Assembly: GCA_026874595.1 (NCBI GenBank)
Contig: CM049314.1
Span: 36,995,229 to 37,059,228 of the forward strand
Origin: Sipunculus nudus
Lineage: Eukaryota > Annelida > Sipuncula > Golfingiida > Sipunculidae
Direction of reading: 5' to 3'
Length of the DNA stretch: 64,000 nt
Positions within the stretch are counted from its first letter, which is position 1. Every line of letters begins with the position of its first letter. The position numbers and the translations under genes were made by a program. Below, piece after piece: positions 1 through 11,096 of this stretch. The notes beneath the pieces were generated by a model, which was not told the origin of the DNA, made no database searches, and saw nothing but the letters and a program-made list of their open reading frames with translations.

Positions 1-1577
1 ATGCACAGTCATGCATATTTCAGTTCACAAATCATCAATGTTCTTCGGCTGTAAGCTACATTAAAGGTATATTTTAAGTTTATGAAATTATGACAGTAAA
101 TAAAACCTATTATTATGTTTTCTTATGCCTAATTTGATAAAGTTCAGTGAGTATACACTTAGTTTGTATAAAATCCTTTATTATCACTCACCGTCGGCCC
201 ACAAAACGATGTCCAATGTGATGGGGAAAATAGTTTGGAATTATGCTTCCATGTATAATACGCACCAATGTTTTTTATTTCAATTTCATGGAGAAAAACT
301 GCGGATTATCCACGGGGGGAAACGGTAAACCTAGTATCTGAAAAATAAGTCATGACAGGTCAACCTGAATACTAATTCAGAACCTGGTGTGGCAACAGGT
401 TAAGTGGCTTTGGTATAATATGTTCCCATTTTCAGTGGTTATTGTATCACGTTTAAGTGCATTTGTATGAGCCATGACACAGCTGATCCTGAGGTCCTGC
501 TGTGTGTGTACACAAAAGATTACTTGCGTGGGACACACAGACATAATACACCTGTGCTTTAGTTGGCCATTTGAGTACCTAGGGCCCAAAGAGGTTGATT
601 ATTTCTCAAGTGTTTCGTGACAGCTTTGTATGTAAATCTTTACCCAACTAGATTTATCTTCTTTAATATTGGCGCTGCCTGAGCTTCATGTTTCATACAT
701 TCTAACAAAAACATAATACAATAAACAATACTGTCTTTGTACTGCAGACAAGAGGTGATATCTATGTGGTAGTTGTCATATTTACTCGGATGTATATCAT
801 ATACATTTTTATGTACACATTGTTAAAGAAACACTGTGGTTTAACTATTCAAATTAAGTATCCATCCCCATAACAATATATGTTTCTCAGTCATGTATGT
901 ATATATTGACCTTTTTATTGCAAAGTCTTAAAAAATAATTCTTACCTTAGTCTGAAATGTACAATACATAATAGGGAAAAAAAGTTGTGTGTTTTGTTCT
1001 GGTTTTGGATGCTGGACTATCACTCTTTTTATCTCATCCCCATGACATAGTTGTGTTACAAAACATCAATTGATTTAGGTACCCATTGTTCATTGCTTTA
1101 TCGTGACCATTTCTATCAGCCCCATATACCAGATTCAATATATGCCATCTCTCCTGTGATGCTTCCGCTTTGATCGACACCAGAGACTGCTTCAGTAATA
1201 AATTTTCTATATCAGACAAGTGCTTTTATCAGAACATTGATATGTCAACTGAAAAAAAATATGACACGTTATTGGATTTTTTTTTTCAATTTTGGCAGCA
1301 ACCGAGTGTAATGGCAGCTGAATCCTGGAAACCATTTTGGTGTGAGGATATTAAGTCAAGATATGTTATCTAATTGGGCCCTTATGAAAAGTGTGGATTT
1401 ATCCATCACGGAAGAGCACACATTCAAAAGAAAAACTTCTCTCGTCATTCCATATGCTCTTTTTATTGGTTCTTGTGCCAAAAGTTTTGAGTTGGGAGTA
1501 CCTTCATGATTGTTTCATATGTCAATTCCATCTTCATACTACCAAATCTGTGGCTACGTTTTCACAGACCTTGATTC
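1..1577. other. Non-coding AT-rich stretch, nothing recognised
   Basis: Short open frames on both strands are no longer than expected by chance and resemble no protein I know. I see no tRNA-like, transposon-like or tandem structure here. It may be intergenic or intronic. Confidence 0.6.
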
Positions 1578-2065
1578 TTTGAGTTCAAGTCCAAGTCCAC
1601 CTTCTTTAAGCCTGAGTTACTTGAATCTAAGTCTGAGTCCATTGCAAATCTCCTTGAAAGAAATTTTAAATGGAAATTTTTAATTGTCAGGTTTATTTTA
1701 TATTAGTTAACTTACTCCATTTACTTGGTTGTTTGAGTATATATGGCTCCCGATGCAGAGTTAAAGCTTTGCATGTATGTTTTTTTTAAAATTTTGTTTG
1801 AAGTTCTTATAGAATATATAAATGTCTTTTTAGTAAGAGTTTTTTCACTGGAATCATGATGGACTTGGCCCCATATCTCAAGTCCTTGCATCCAAGTCTG
1901 AGAACAAGTCTGAGTACAGGACCCTTGAGTCTGAGTACAAGTCTGAGTACAGGACCCTTGAGTCTGAGTACAAGTCTGAGTACAGGACCCTTGAGTCTGA
2001 GTACAAGTCTGAGTGTCTAAAAAAGTGGACTTGAGTCTCAAGTCCAGGCTTGAGTCCTACATCAA
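1578..2065. repeat. 33-bp minisatellite (core 1900-2025) with degenerate flanks
   Basis: The core unit combines 'gagtctgagtacaa' and 'gtctgagtacaggaccctt' and recurs with a 33-base period about three to four times from roughly 1900 to 2025. The flanks at 1578-1640 and 2026-2065 carry looser 'gagtctaagtctgagtcc' copies, so the array probably decayed from a larger one. Because 33 is a multiple of three, it creates spurious open frames with an 11-residue Cys/Thr/Gln repeat on the minus strand. These should not be taken as genes. Confidence 0.85.
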
Positions 2066-2201
2066 TGCACTTTGTCAAGGATGAGTGCCCTTTCATTAGA
2101 AAAAATCAAAAAATCTTCCAAAAATGGTAGTGTTATCCAGTAAAGTGTGTATTACAATGTACAATAGTCCACTTGAATAACACAAGGTGAATAGCAAAGG
2201 T

Positions 2202-2214
2202 GGGGGGGGGGGGG
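2202..2214. repeat. Poly-G tract (13 G)
   Basis: An uninterrupted run of 13 G on the plus strand. It is one of four long G or C homopolymers in the window. The exact length is prone to sequencing error. Confidence 0.9.
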
Positions 2215-2648
2215 TACAGGGAAATATCCATTGTATCCCAAGGGGGACCATCTGGGCATTAAATGAGGAAAATCAGATGACAGTCTGTGTTTTCATACAC
2301 TGAAATAAATAAACATAAATAACACAACCAGTCCTACACACCTGGTTATCACATGGTGTAATGATCCATATATTTAGCCATGTTGTTGTATGGGACAACT
2401 AAGCATCACAAGTGCAGTGTTCTGCAAGTTGCTTTATGCATTATTAATGGACATTGATGGTTGCTGTGTTTTTCCCCTGTTGAGATAATACAGCGCTGAG
2501 AGTGCCTGTGGCAAGCCTCTCCTGGCTGGTTTGATGACAAGGCTGCACTTTCAGTATGACTTGGCATATTATAATATTCAGTTTGCCTAATCTGTCGAGT
2601 CATAGTTATTTTGTATACCTTTAACAGCTTTATATCCCTGTCAGGGAT

Positions 2649-2657
2649 ATATATATA

Positions 2658-2713
<56 letters not shown>

Positions 2714-2735
2714 TATATAAATTTATATTATATAT
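2649..2735. repeat. (TA)n microsatellite
   Basis: Nearly pure TA dinucleotides for about 60 bases, then a less regular 'tatataaatttatat' tail. The Tyr/Ile-repeat open frame across it on the minus strand is an artefact of the repeat. Confidence 0.95.
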
Positions 2736-5579
2736 AAAAAAATACCTACCTTACACCTTATTTAAGAAAGAGAATTATTTGAAAATATAAGAAATCAGTC
2801 AACATTTTACAATGTATCAGACCCACTTATGGCGGTCAAGGTCATTGGTAACATGCAAAAACAGCCTCAACTGACAGCTGCTGAATGGATGATGGCCTGT
2901 AAACACTCTACAAAATATTACCAGCTAAAACAAAGGTGGCTACTGCTGCAAGGACACCCTAGTTTCAACCAGAATATTGTAAAGGGACTTAAAAGTTGTA
3001 AAACATAAACTGGGGATTTATTGTAAAATTCTTAATTGCCATGCATATCAGGTTGTCACTTTCATTTATAGTTTCCTAGGAAATAATTGAAAAATATAAA
3101 CTTTTAAGAAAATTATCTACAAAAAACAGGTGGTGAAATGGAGTATAAGCAGCCTATTAGCTGCTTAGGTTTTGTAAATTCAAATTCAGACTGATACTGC
3201 TTTTAAAAAATGTTTTGTAGAAAATTGCCATTTGAAATTACTAGTAAAAAGATTTACCACTGGCAGGAAAATAACTATTTCGAACCCTGTTTTTGTCTTG
3301 GTCACTTGGTGACTTGGTTGGTTTGTTAGCAGCTTTACTCAGAATGTTATAAATATGTATTTTATCAAATATTTGGAGGGTTAGGGTAATACTCAAGGAG
3401 AAATCCATTTTATTTTGGAAGTTAATAATAATTAATATGTTTAAATTTGAAGGGTTCTTTACTGTTGTTAGAAATGGCATTTGTTCATCCTAGTATCAGT
3501 GTTCTGGAAAAAAAAAATTTTTAAGCTAGCTGAATTGTTTGAAAACAGCAAACCAAATATGAACATATATATTTTGAAATACATGGACAAAAAAATTATT
3601 TGCACAAAATAAAGCAATAACCAAAATCCTTCATTTTCAGTATTATGGTTTTTAAGTAACCAGAGTGTAACTCTTATCATATGTTAAATTAATATAATTC
3701 CAAATTATACATTACACTTAATGAATTAACTGATTAAAAAGGACCATGGGATCAGCTTGTGACAATTAAGTTCAGTTCAGAGGTCAAGCCATTTGCTGAA
3801 ATTGCTGACGAATATTGAAAATATTGATCTTACAAAAATATATGCGGCTATGAAGCAAATGGCATCAATAATTGAGATGTAAAGGGTCTGATAATGAGAT
3901 GCAATCTTATTGGCAGTGTGATAAATTCTGACAAATTATTGATTTTATGCCGTGAATCAATTGCAACTACTCCAAATTAAACAATGCTCAAACTACAGGA
4001 AGCCAAACCATTGATCAGTGGATATCACTCTGTCATTGGTTTTCTGCTATTTTGGAACCAAGATGTTGGTAAGATGTCATTTTGCTGAGTTTAAATGGTT
4101 AAATATGGGATAATTACAGAAATTTGATTGTGTGGTAGCGGCCAAGTGGAAGACAGATAAGATGTTTTTATCTCAATAATGGCAATTTTATCATTACTCC
4201 ATGTACAAATAAAACTTAACTACCTGTAGATTTGGTTTTTATGGTCATTCTTGAATTTCATTTAAACCATTCAAACACAGTTGCCAGGCTTGGCAAGCAA
4301 TAACTACCTGCTTATTAAGGTTTCTTCAGGTTGTTCCTCATGTAAATTTTAAGCTTTGGAGCACAGATAAGCAGGCTCTTGCATCCATCAATTATGTATC
4401 CTTCTGGCATTTAGGTAAACCAGTTGTAAATCATAGGTTTTGATGTGTTTAATCACAATCAAATTTAAATAGCAGGAAACAGGGAGTAACCCTTCCATTT
4501 AAAATAAATTTGGCAGCCACTGATCAAAGGGTAGAATAATGTTAAATCATGTGTTAGGGTTTCTTGTGTATAATTGCTTCTCTACTCAGACTTGTGATGG
4601 ACCATGTATTTCTAATCAAGGACCATGTTTGCCTGTTTACAGCCTTAAATTAACTGGCTGTTTGGTTTGTCCACTCTGGTTAAATATTGAGGAGTTAATT
4701 CACAATTCCAGCAGGTATCTTAAATTTGTTGATGCCTTGAGTCTTTGATTATATTTTTATTTCTATTCTGCATTTTGGTGCTTAACTTTATTTTGACCAT
4801 CTTTACATGTGTTCTGTCTCTGATTTGTCTCTTTTTTGATCATCCTGTGTCTTTACATGCCTTCTTTATATCTTACTTTGTCAAAATTATTACTATATTG
4901 CAATAATGACATTGCTGAGATGGCAGTCTTTACTACAGCTGATGTCCATTAAAGGATGTTTAAACATATGAATGGCTTCTGCTTATCTTTACCAGGCATA
5001 ATTGAATCTCTTAAGATATCTATATCCTAATAACTGATATCAATTAGCTGATTGTGTTGCATATGTATGAATTTACAAATACCAGTTAAAAATTTTCATT
5101 TCCTTGGTAATTTTTTAATAGCGAATTAGGACACTTTGGTAATAATGTGTTAAAATTGTTGTTGGATGTTCATAAATACTGAAAGGGAAACCCAAACTTC
5201 TTAATTCAAAAGGTGAATTAAAATTTAAAAAAAAATCAGGACAAAATTAAATGGTAGCACTCTTGGTTATTATTTAAATACTACCTGTATTTATGATTAA
5301 ATGTAATTTTTGTATGAAGTATTACATGATTATTTAATTTGGTCTTTAAAACAATTGGTGCGGCAAAGCAAAAGTGATATGATAGTAATCCAGTACTTAA
5401 AAACAGGCATGGAATATTACTTTGATCACTTATTAATGTATTTATGTGCTTGCTAAAAGTCATGGTGTTGCAGTTAAGAAAAACAGAACAATTAACATGG
5501 ATTCTTCATTTGTTGGATTTGTATTGTTCAGAGTATGCCTGACATGTTGTGGGTGATATGAAACTGAAGAAATAATATT
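2736..5579. other. Non-coding AT-rich stretch downstream of the GT92 gene
   Basis: No convincing coding exon, tRNA-like sequence or tandem repeat is visible. The region lies 3' of the GT92 gene (which is on the minus strand) and is probably intergenic. Confidence 0.6.
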
Positions 5580-5599
5580 ACTCAGTCAAAATATATATC

Positions 5600-5605
5600 T
5601 TTATT
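5600..5605 (-). terminator. Poly(A) signal AATAAA for the GT92 gene
   Basis: The plus strand reads 'ctttattaag', so the minus strand carries AATAAA 102 bases past the stop codon of the glycosyltransferase gene. It is the nearest canonical signal downstream of the stop. Cleavage 10-30 bases further would give a short 3' UTR of about 115-140 bases ending near 5570-5590. Inferred from sequence only. Confidence 0.6.
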
Positions 5606-5707
5606 AAGTATAAAATGGGTATGACCTATGTTGTTACTTATCACTTTTTCTATATCACAGACAGATGAAGCTATACGCTCAATTTGGGAATTCCCCCACA
5701 ATGCACT

Positions 5708-7606
5708 TTACCTCTTAGGTCCTGATGTTTCTTTCTTAAGTGTCCAAAGTACTTGGTGAACATTATAGCGCAGCTCAGGAATGTGTCGAGAAAATGAATT
5801 ATCTCTGATATATATCTGACAGTTCATTCTGGGATCAAAATCAGCTGTGCACTTGCGATAATGGTGCAGAAGAGCCTGCTTTGGCTCAACGTAAAAAACC
5901 TTAGATCCTCGCTCGAAAGGCCTGCTAATATGATGAATGCCCAACTCAAAGATCCTCCTCGGGCGCACAAGGACTTTTGTTCGTACCGTGCTGGTAACAC
6001 GTGTCCTTAAGCTAGACTCCAGATCATAATAAATTTGATTATTTTCCATCAACTGTGGATCAAAGAAGGTGCTTTGGAAGGAGAAGCCGCAGGCAGAACC
6101 TGACTGAGGATTATGGGACAGTTGCTTCATCAGATGGGGCCAATCAGCATGGCCGTTACGGGGAACAATGTATTCATCAATATCATTGAAAGCCATATAC
6201 TTGACCATATGCATTCCTCGGTATAAACAGTCGTTTATTGCTAACAGTTGACCGTGGTACCATACTTGGCGTTCTTTAACCGGGATGTCCCAGTTTATGA
6301 TAGTCAGATCACCTAGTGCTTTGTAAAATTCCAAAACATGATGTACTTCGTGTGTGCTCTGATAATGGTAAAATATGAAATGTTTAGCACCCAGTAGCTT
6401 GGTCATTTCAATGAAATTTATTAAAGTCATGGAGGGAATGCTTCCAAATAAAGGTGGAATACACACAGCATAATCTAGCTTTTGTGAATTTTCATCTCCA
6501 GTTGTAAAAAGAGGAATTTCAACATAGCTGTTAGGTGGCGCAGTGGTGCCAGTAGAAGGTGGTGGCGGCGGCCATATTGGATTTACTGATATAGTCACTG
6601 CACATGGAGGGGATTTAATCTGCTTGGGTACATCACAGGACATGATCCAACCACCAAAAACCTTGGCATGATTCTCACACATCTCATAGTAGTACACGCT
6701 GCTGGACACATATGTCCAGTTGGTCACACCATCTTGCATCCTGTTGGTGCCATTTACTGCGAAATGACAAAATAGCTTATGCTGGTTGTTTTTATGAAGC
6801 AGGGTCATCACCCTTATCACACCATTTCCGTTTCCCCTATTATCATAATATGCAGAATATACATGGTGCTGCAGCAGTTGCTGGAATTTATTTGTGCGGA
6901 GTGAGGAGTCAGGTTTTTTTAACGAATTTGGTTTCCCAGGACACATGTCAGGTACTGGGGATTCAAGGCCCACCACTTCATTGTTAGATGACCCCACAGG
7001 TTTGACAGTGTGTGCAGTCTGACGTGATCCATTTTCTTCAGGTCTATGATGATATTGATCCAAATGGCGATTACCGGCTCCCATGTTGTCAGTGAGCTTT
7101 GCTAAACGATCCCAAGTTCTAAGATTCATGGGATGCCGATCTACTTTTGACTCTCCGGTGCGTGAGGCTACTTTCGCTTCTTCTCTGATCTCTTTGTGCC
7201 TCGCATGACTAAACACTTCTCTGTTGTTATGTTTAGCACCATTATCCACATTGTTTAGTCTGACCACAATGCCACTTTGTATGGGGCTATCCTTCTGCAA
7301 ACGGACCAATGTTTTATTATTATGGTGAACCATGTGGAATGGTTCCTGGGTAATTTGTGCACGGTTGATTCCTAATGATTTCTTTCTCTGCTGCAGATTC
7401 GCACGATTCACATTAGATTTAATCACATATCCACCGTCTTTCTTTGAATTTCCTTCGATGTCATTATGTTTGCTTTTTCCCTGTAACACCTCATTATCCA
7501 TGCTGCGTTTGACGCGATCAAATCCTTGTAGCTGCATATGTAATAAAAGTATAAGAGCAATGTAGGCTCCGAGAACTAGGAACAAATATGATTTGTAAGC
7601 CCCCAT
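5708..7606 (-). CDS. Glycosyltransferase family 92 protein, type II membrane protein
   Basis: Likely a Golgi glycosyltransferase of family GT92 (Glyco_transf_92, formerly DUF23), which includes the C. elegans galactosyltransferase GALT-1. Seen in the 632-residue product: a short cytosolic N-end; one hydrophobic segment at about residues 7-26 (YLFLVLGAYIALILLLHM) typical of a type II signal anchor; a long basic, Asn/His-rich stem at about 27-240; a proline linker PPPPP at 346-350; then the catalytic-type region. That region begins around VCIPPLFGSI (381-390), with FIEMTKLLGAKHFIFYHYQS near 398-417 and FNDIDEYIVPR at 473-483. The DID is the expected DxD-like metal/nucleotide-sugar site. Possible N-glycosylation sites are at 97, 192, 285 and 296. 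The start is the first ATG after an in-frame TGA at 7702-7700. The whole coding region is one exon. Acceptor sugar and donor cannot be told from the sequence. Confidence 0.9.
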   Translation of the reverse strand: MGAYKSYLFLVLGAYIALILLLHMQLQGFDRVKRSMDNEVLQGKSKHNDIEGNSKKDGGYVIKSNVNRANLQQRKKSLGINRAQITQEPFHMVHHNNKTLVRLQKDSPIQSGIVVRLNNVDNGAKHNNREVFSHARHKEIREEAKVASRTGESKVDRHPMNLRTWDRLAKLTDNMGAGNRHLDQYHHRPEENGSRQTAHTVKPVGSSNNEVVGLESPVPDMCPGKPNSLKKPDSSLRTNKFQQLLQHHVYSAYYDNRGNGNGVIRVMTLLHKNNQHKLFCHFAVNGTNRMQDGVTNWTYVSSSVYYYEMCENHAKVFGGWIMSCDVPKQIKSPPCAVTISVNPIWPPPPPSTGTTAPPNSYVEIPLFTTGDENSQKLDYAVCIPPLFGSIPSMTLINFIEMTKLLGAKHFIFYHYQSTHEVHHVLEFYKALGDLTIINWDIPVKERQVWYHGQLLAINDCLYRGMHMVKYMAFNDIDEYIVPRNGHADWPHLMKQLSHNPQSGSACGFSFQSTFFDPQLMENNQIYYDLESSLRTRVTSTVRTKVLVRPRRIFELGIHHISRPFERGSKVFYVEPKQALLHHYRKCTADFDPRMNCQIYIRDNSFSRHIPELRYNVHQVLWTLKKETSGPKR

Positions 7607-7718
7607 GATGAATACTTGAAAAAAGGTTTGATTTTTACTTTGTGTAGACTTGGTTCTTATTCCATAAAATGATCCAGTGATTAAGCATTCCTGATATTTT
7701 CATCTTGTGTCAATCAGC
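7607..7718 (-). other. 5' UTR exon portion with 3' splice site
   Basis: On the minus strand 'ttctgtaatttcag' ends at 7719, which fits a pyrimidine-rich intron end plus AG. Exonic sequence would start at 7718 and run 112 bases to the ATG. An in-frame TGA at 7702-7700 shows these bases are not coding in the GT92 frame. This implies at least one upstream non-coding exon, beyond 7719 and not identified. Transcript data would settle it. Confidence 0.5.
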
Positions 7719-7720
7719 CT

Positions 7721-8160
7721 GAAATTACAGAAAAATATACATGTAGATATTTATATATTTATATTTAATCAGGATTGTGAATGAAGGTTCAGATGTATGA
7801 AGCTTATGTACCAATGTAATGCAAGTTAATTTAGATCATGATGAAGTTAGTGATGCTGTACATGCAGCTAGTGCTCTGCCAGAGAAAGTTGGCTCCTGGG
7901 CACTGTAACATTCTGTTTGTATGGTACCAGACTTTGAAACATTGACACATGCTCCATTAAGGTAAAAGCATTCTGGTTGAAAAAAAAAAAACAAACAAAA
8001 TATGACATGATGAAAAGAGTTTTATTTTTCTTTTCATTTTGCATGAAGTGTGGTATAAATGCGGGAGAACGTATGGTATACAAATATAGATTTAGCATAG
8101 TAACCTATAATACAATGTGATAAGTTTTGACTGAATATTGTATATGTTTATACCTTACCC
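7721..8160. other. Probable 5' UTR intron or upstream flank of the GT92 gene
   Basis: AT-rich sequence with no coding signal. If the acceptor at 7719 is used, this is intron sequence on the minus strand. I could not pick out a branch point, donor or promoter with confidence. Confidence 0.4.
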
Positions 8161-8211
8161 ACTTACTGAACATATAGTGTGATAGTGTTTCACACTATAT
8201 GTTCAGTAAGT
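8161..8211. repeat. Perfect palindrome: 22-bp arms, 7-base loop
   Basis: Arms 8161-8182 and 8190-8211 are exact reverse complements, separated by 'tagtgtt'. A 22-bp perfect stem is far longer than expected by chance in a window this size. It is not next to the poly(A) signal and has no T-run of a bacterial terminator. Possible readings are a MITE relic, a cruciform-forming site, or a small-RNA-like hairpin. Confidence 0.9.
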
Positions 8212-8960
8212 CCTTGTTTCCCTTGTGTTCTGCATCATGTACACTCATGAGTTCCTGTTTTCAAGTTTTATGTTTTACTTTTTCTTATACTTTATTCTCT
8301 ACCCACGAATACAACCTTGTGTATTCATAGTGTTTCAAACTGTGTTTTGGTCTATATATTCCTGAATGTTATTCATCATGTAACCTTGGATTGGATTTTA
8401 TTTTTATAATGTAAAATTCACATCTGGTCTCTTTCATTTACCTTTTGGGTTAAATGTTTCTATATGCAGATTTCTTTTCTCCGGAAAACTAATTTTATTG
8501 AAAGCTGAAATATACATACTGAGTATAGATCAATTCTGATGACATAGCTGTATTTCCTTGATACTTTTGTAAACGAGCATTATTATATAAAGAGATACTT
8601 GTTCAAATGAGGCATATTTTCTAAATTACCTATTTTAAGGAAAGCAAAATAAAAATATTTGTTATTTGTGCCCACATTGTATGTTTTTTTGTTCCCCACA
8701 AGCACTCCATCATTCCAACAGAGGGAGTCTGAGTTCAGCTTTGGAGTTGGATAAACTGCCATCTGTCTTAATTAGTTTGTCGGAAGACTTGGCATGTTGT
8801 TTCCTTGCTTGCTTGATGAAGAGGTAGACATCAGACGGTTTTGCTTTGGCCTTCTGTAACCTCTATTTGTTCTAAGTATTGATGTTTGCTCCCGGCAGGT
8901 AATTGAGGTTAACATTAGAGACATAGTCCTCTCTTGGCTCTTCTTCAAAATTAGACATGT
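8212..8960. other. Non-coding stretch, nothing recognised
   Basis: AT-rich with scattered T-runs. No open frame, tRNA-like sequence or repeat unit that I can support. Confidence 0.55.
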
Positions 8961-8964
8961 ACAG

Positions 8965-9470
8965 TATAGCTGAGAAAGGAACAGAGCTGGAAAGATTAAA
9001 ACAGAGAATGAATCTGAGCTAGGAAAGGGTCATAGAATATAGAAGGGTCAGAGCTAGGAAAATATCATAGAAGAAAAGGATCATAACTCAAAAAGATCAG
9101 AGAGTAGAGGGATCAAATCTAGGAAAAGATCATAGAAGAAATAGATCAGATCTCAAAATGGATCAAAGAGTAGAGGGATCAGAGCTAGGAAATTACTATA
9201 GAAGTGAGGGATCAGAACCAGGAAAAGATCATACAAGAAAAGGATCAAAGCATGAAAAGGATCAGAGAGCAGAGGGATCAGAGCTAGGAAAGATATAGAA
9301 GATAAAGATCAAAGCTTGATAAGGATCAGAGGAAAGGGATCAGGGCTGGGTAAAGATATAGAAGAAAAGGATCAGAGCTTGAAAAGGATCAGAGAGTAGA
9401 TCATACAAGAGAGGAATCAGAGCTAGGAAAGGATCATATAAAAGAAAGGGATCAGAGGTGCAAAGGGATA
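8965..9470. repeat. Degenerate GATC-led minisatellite, unit about 66 bp
   Basis: The sequence is built from short 'gatcagagctaggaaa', 'gatcatagaagaaaa' and 'gatcagagagtagagg' blocks that follow one another in that order, giving a composite unit of about 65-66 bases repeated roughly seven times with indels. It is strongly purine-biased on the plus strand. It contains many GATC and AGATC sites. No coding content. Confidence 0.8.
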
Positions 9471-10989
9471 GAATCTGATATAGGATTTGAATTGGCATAG
9501 GATAAAAATAGGATAAAAATAGGAGTCAGAGCTATACCAAGCAGGAGGAGTCATAGAGAGATCAGAGATTAGTGAACCGAGCTAGGAACAGAGCAAAACA
9601 ACTTTCATCCAGTTATGTATATCAGCCAATCAAAAACTTGTGAGATAAGGAATCCAGGAATAACATTGTATCATTTTGATTTTTTTTTCATACAACATTT
9701 GTTGAATGTATATTTTACTGGTACAAATATTTTCATATTTAACTGAATGTATATTGTAAGATTCCGACCTTATACTAGCTTGTTTCCATAAGATTCAGAA
9801 GATCAGTTTTCTCAAACTAACTTTATTTGGGGAGCATCTGAGATCACATACCATCAAATTTTACAGCTATAATCCTTGCATCAAGAACTACCTCCAGCTG
9901 ACTCAGATGAATTGCCAATTTCTTCCATCGGATGTCTCTGCCAGTTGCACTTCCCTACTTGATGAATTATGCTCAAACAAACCCTTTGAACACTCCTGCT
10001 TTCATATCTTTATCAGAATTAGGCCTGCATCATAGCTAATAATTTCTTTCAAATCATCTTTGAAATCTATCTTGAACTACGATTTCTCCAATACAACTTT
10101 GTTGTCAAATAAGTAAATGCTTTGATGTCTGGTCACTGAATCTGTATACAAGTTAAAGACCAACCCTGGCTTTCATCAGTGAAGCTTAATAAATGGAAGT
10201 GTTATGATTAAATGTCCAACAAACCAGCACCATGCATATCTCATACTGCATCAACCAACCTCTGGCTGTCACAGATGACAGGCTCAAAGCCACATCATAG
10301 CAAACTCATTTCCCCGACATGCAGGTTTATAACGAGCCCACTGAGGGAAGCCATTTTATTTTCAATATTGCATTTGTCTGGGCTTGTCAGATGGGAGCCT
10401 CAGAGGTACACAGTCGTTTCTGACAGCGTTACTTTTAGCGATCTAGTTTGACGGGACCACGCGTTGCTAGTCTGATATAGACACTCGAGAAATCTCCACA
10501 CGTCTCCTTGGTACCGCCCTCTCTATGTGGATATTACAGAATCAAACAACTCTTCTGCTAATGGATTCATTTGTGGCCAGCACCTTTAGGGAACGGATAT
10601 CAATAAACGTCTACCCAGTACCACACAAGTTACAGCCCAGCCCAGACATGTTTTATCGGTTAAACAAGATCATGTGTACAATTATTGATGATGTAAAATG
10701 GCTCTTCTTGTTCGTGTCTGTCTGCGTCAGATTCTCCTGCTTATGAGATACATAAATTGACTAGTCACTGTATTCACTTTACTGTCATTATAGTCTTTGA
10801 CCTCTCATTTGCTGGTTTGTCTTATGAATGTTATTTTCAAGCTATTATTCACATATTTCTTATGCAGCCAACAGGAGGAAATCGAGATGAAAAACAGCTC
10901 CCTACTCAGTTTGATCATCCCCGGTCTCATACTAAGTTTATTTTTGTTTATTTATTAATGCATAGATGTTTTACCTCATGGTTTTGTTT
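9471..10989. other. Non-coding stretch between minisatellite and element A
   Basis: Two small open frames at 10525-10746 and 10757-10993 have no recognisable domain, no Kozak-like context and no splice partners. I treat them as chance. The stretch 10400-10520 is slightly less AT-rich. Confidence 0.5.
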
Positions 10990-11038
10990 TTAGCTCAGCT
11001 GACTATAAGTCATCTGAGCTATAGTCGTGGTCCATTGT

Positions 11039-11083
11039 CCGTCGTCCGTCCGTCTGTCCGTCCGTCCGTCCGTCCGTCCGTCC
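11039..11083 (+). repeat. (GTCC)n microsatellite of element A
   Basis: Tandem 'gtcc' and 'gtccgtct' units just inside the 5' end of element A. Elements B and C carry the same feature at the same place, so it belongs to the element rather than being an independent microsatellite. Confidence 0.85.
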
Positions 11084-11096
11084 GTAGATGTGGCAC

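Noticed and set aside
1721-2096. Cys/Thr/Gln-rich repeat proteins on the minus strand
   Set aside because: They are direct translations of the 33-bp minisatellite in two frames.
2406-2699. Minus-strand frame beginning with a Tyr/Ile repeat
   Set aside because: It starts inside a TA microsatellite and continues in unremarkable sequence.
6712-7565. Plus-strand frames opposite the GT92 gene (6712-6987, 7332-7565)
   Set aside because: They are shadows of the real coding strand with no domain of their own.
8161-8211. Rho-independent terminator
   Set aside because: The context is eukaryotic, the stem is AT-rich and no T-run follows.
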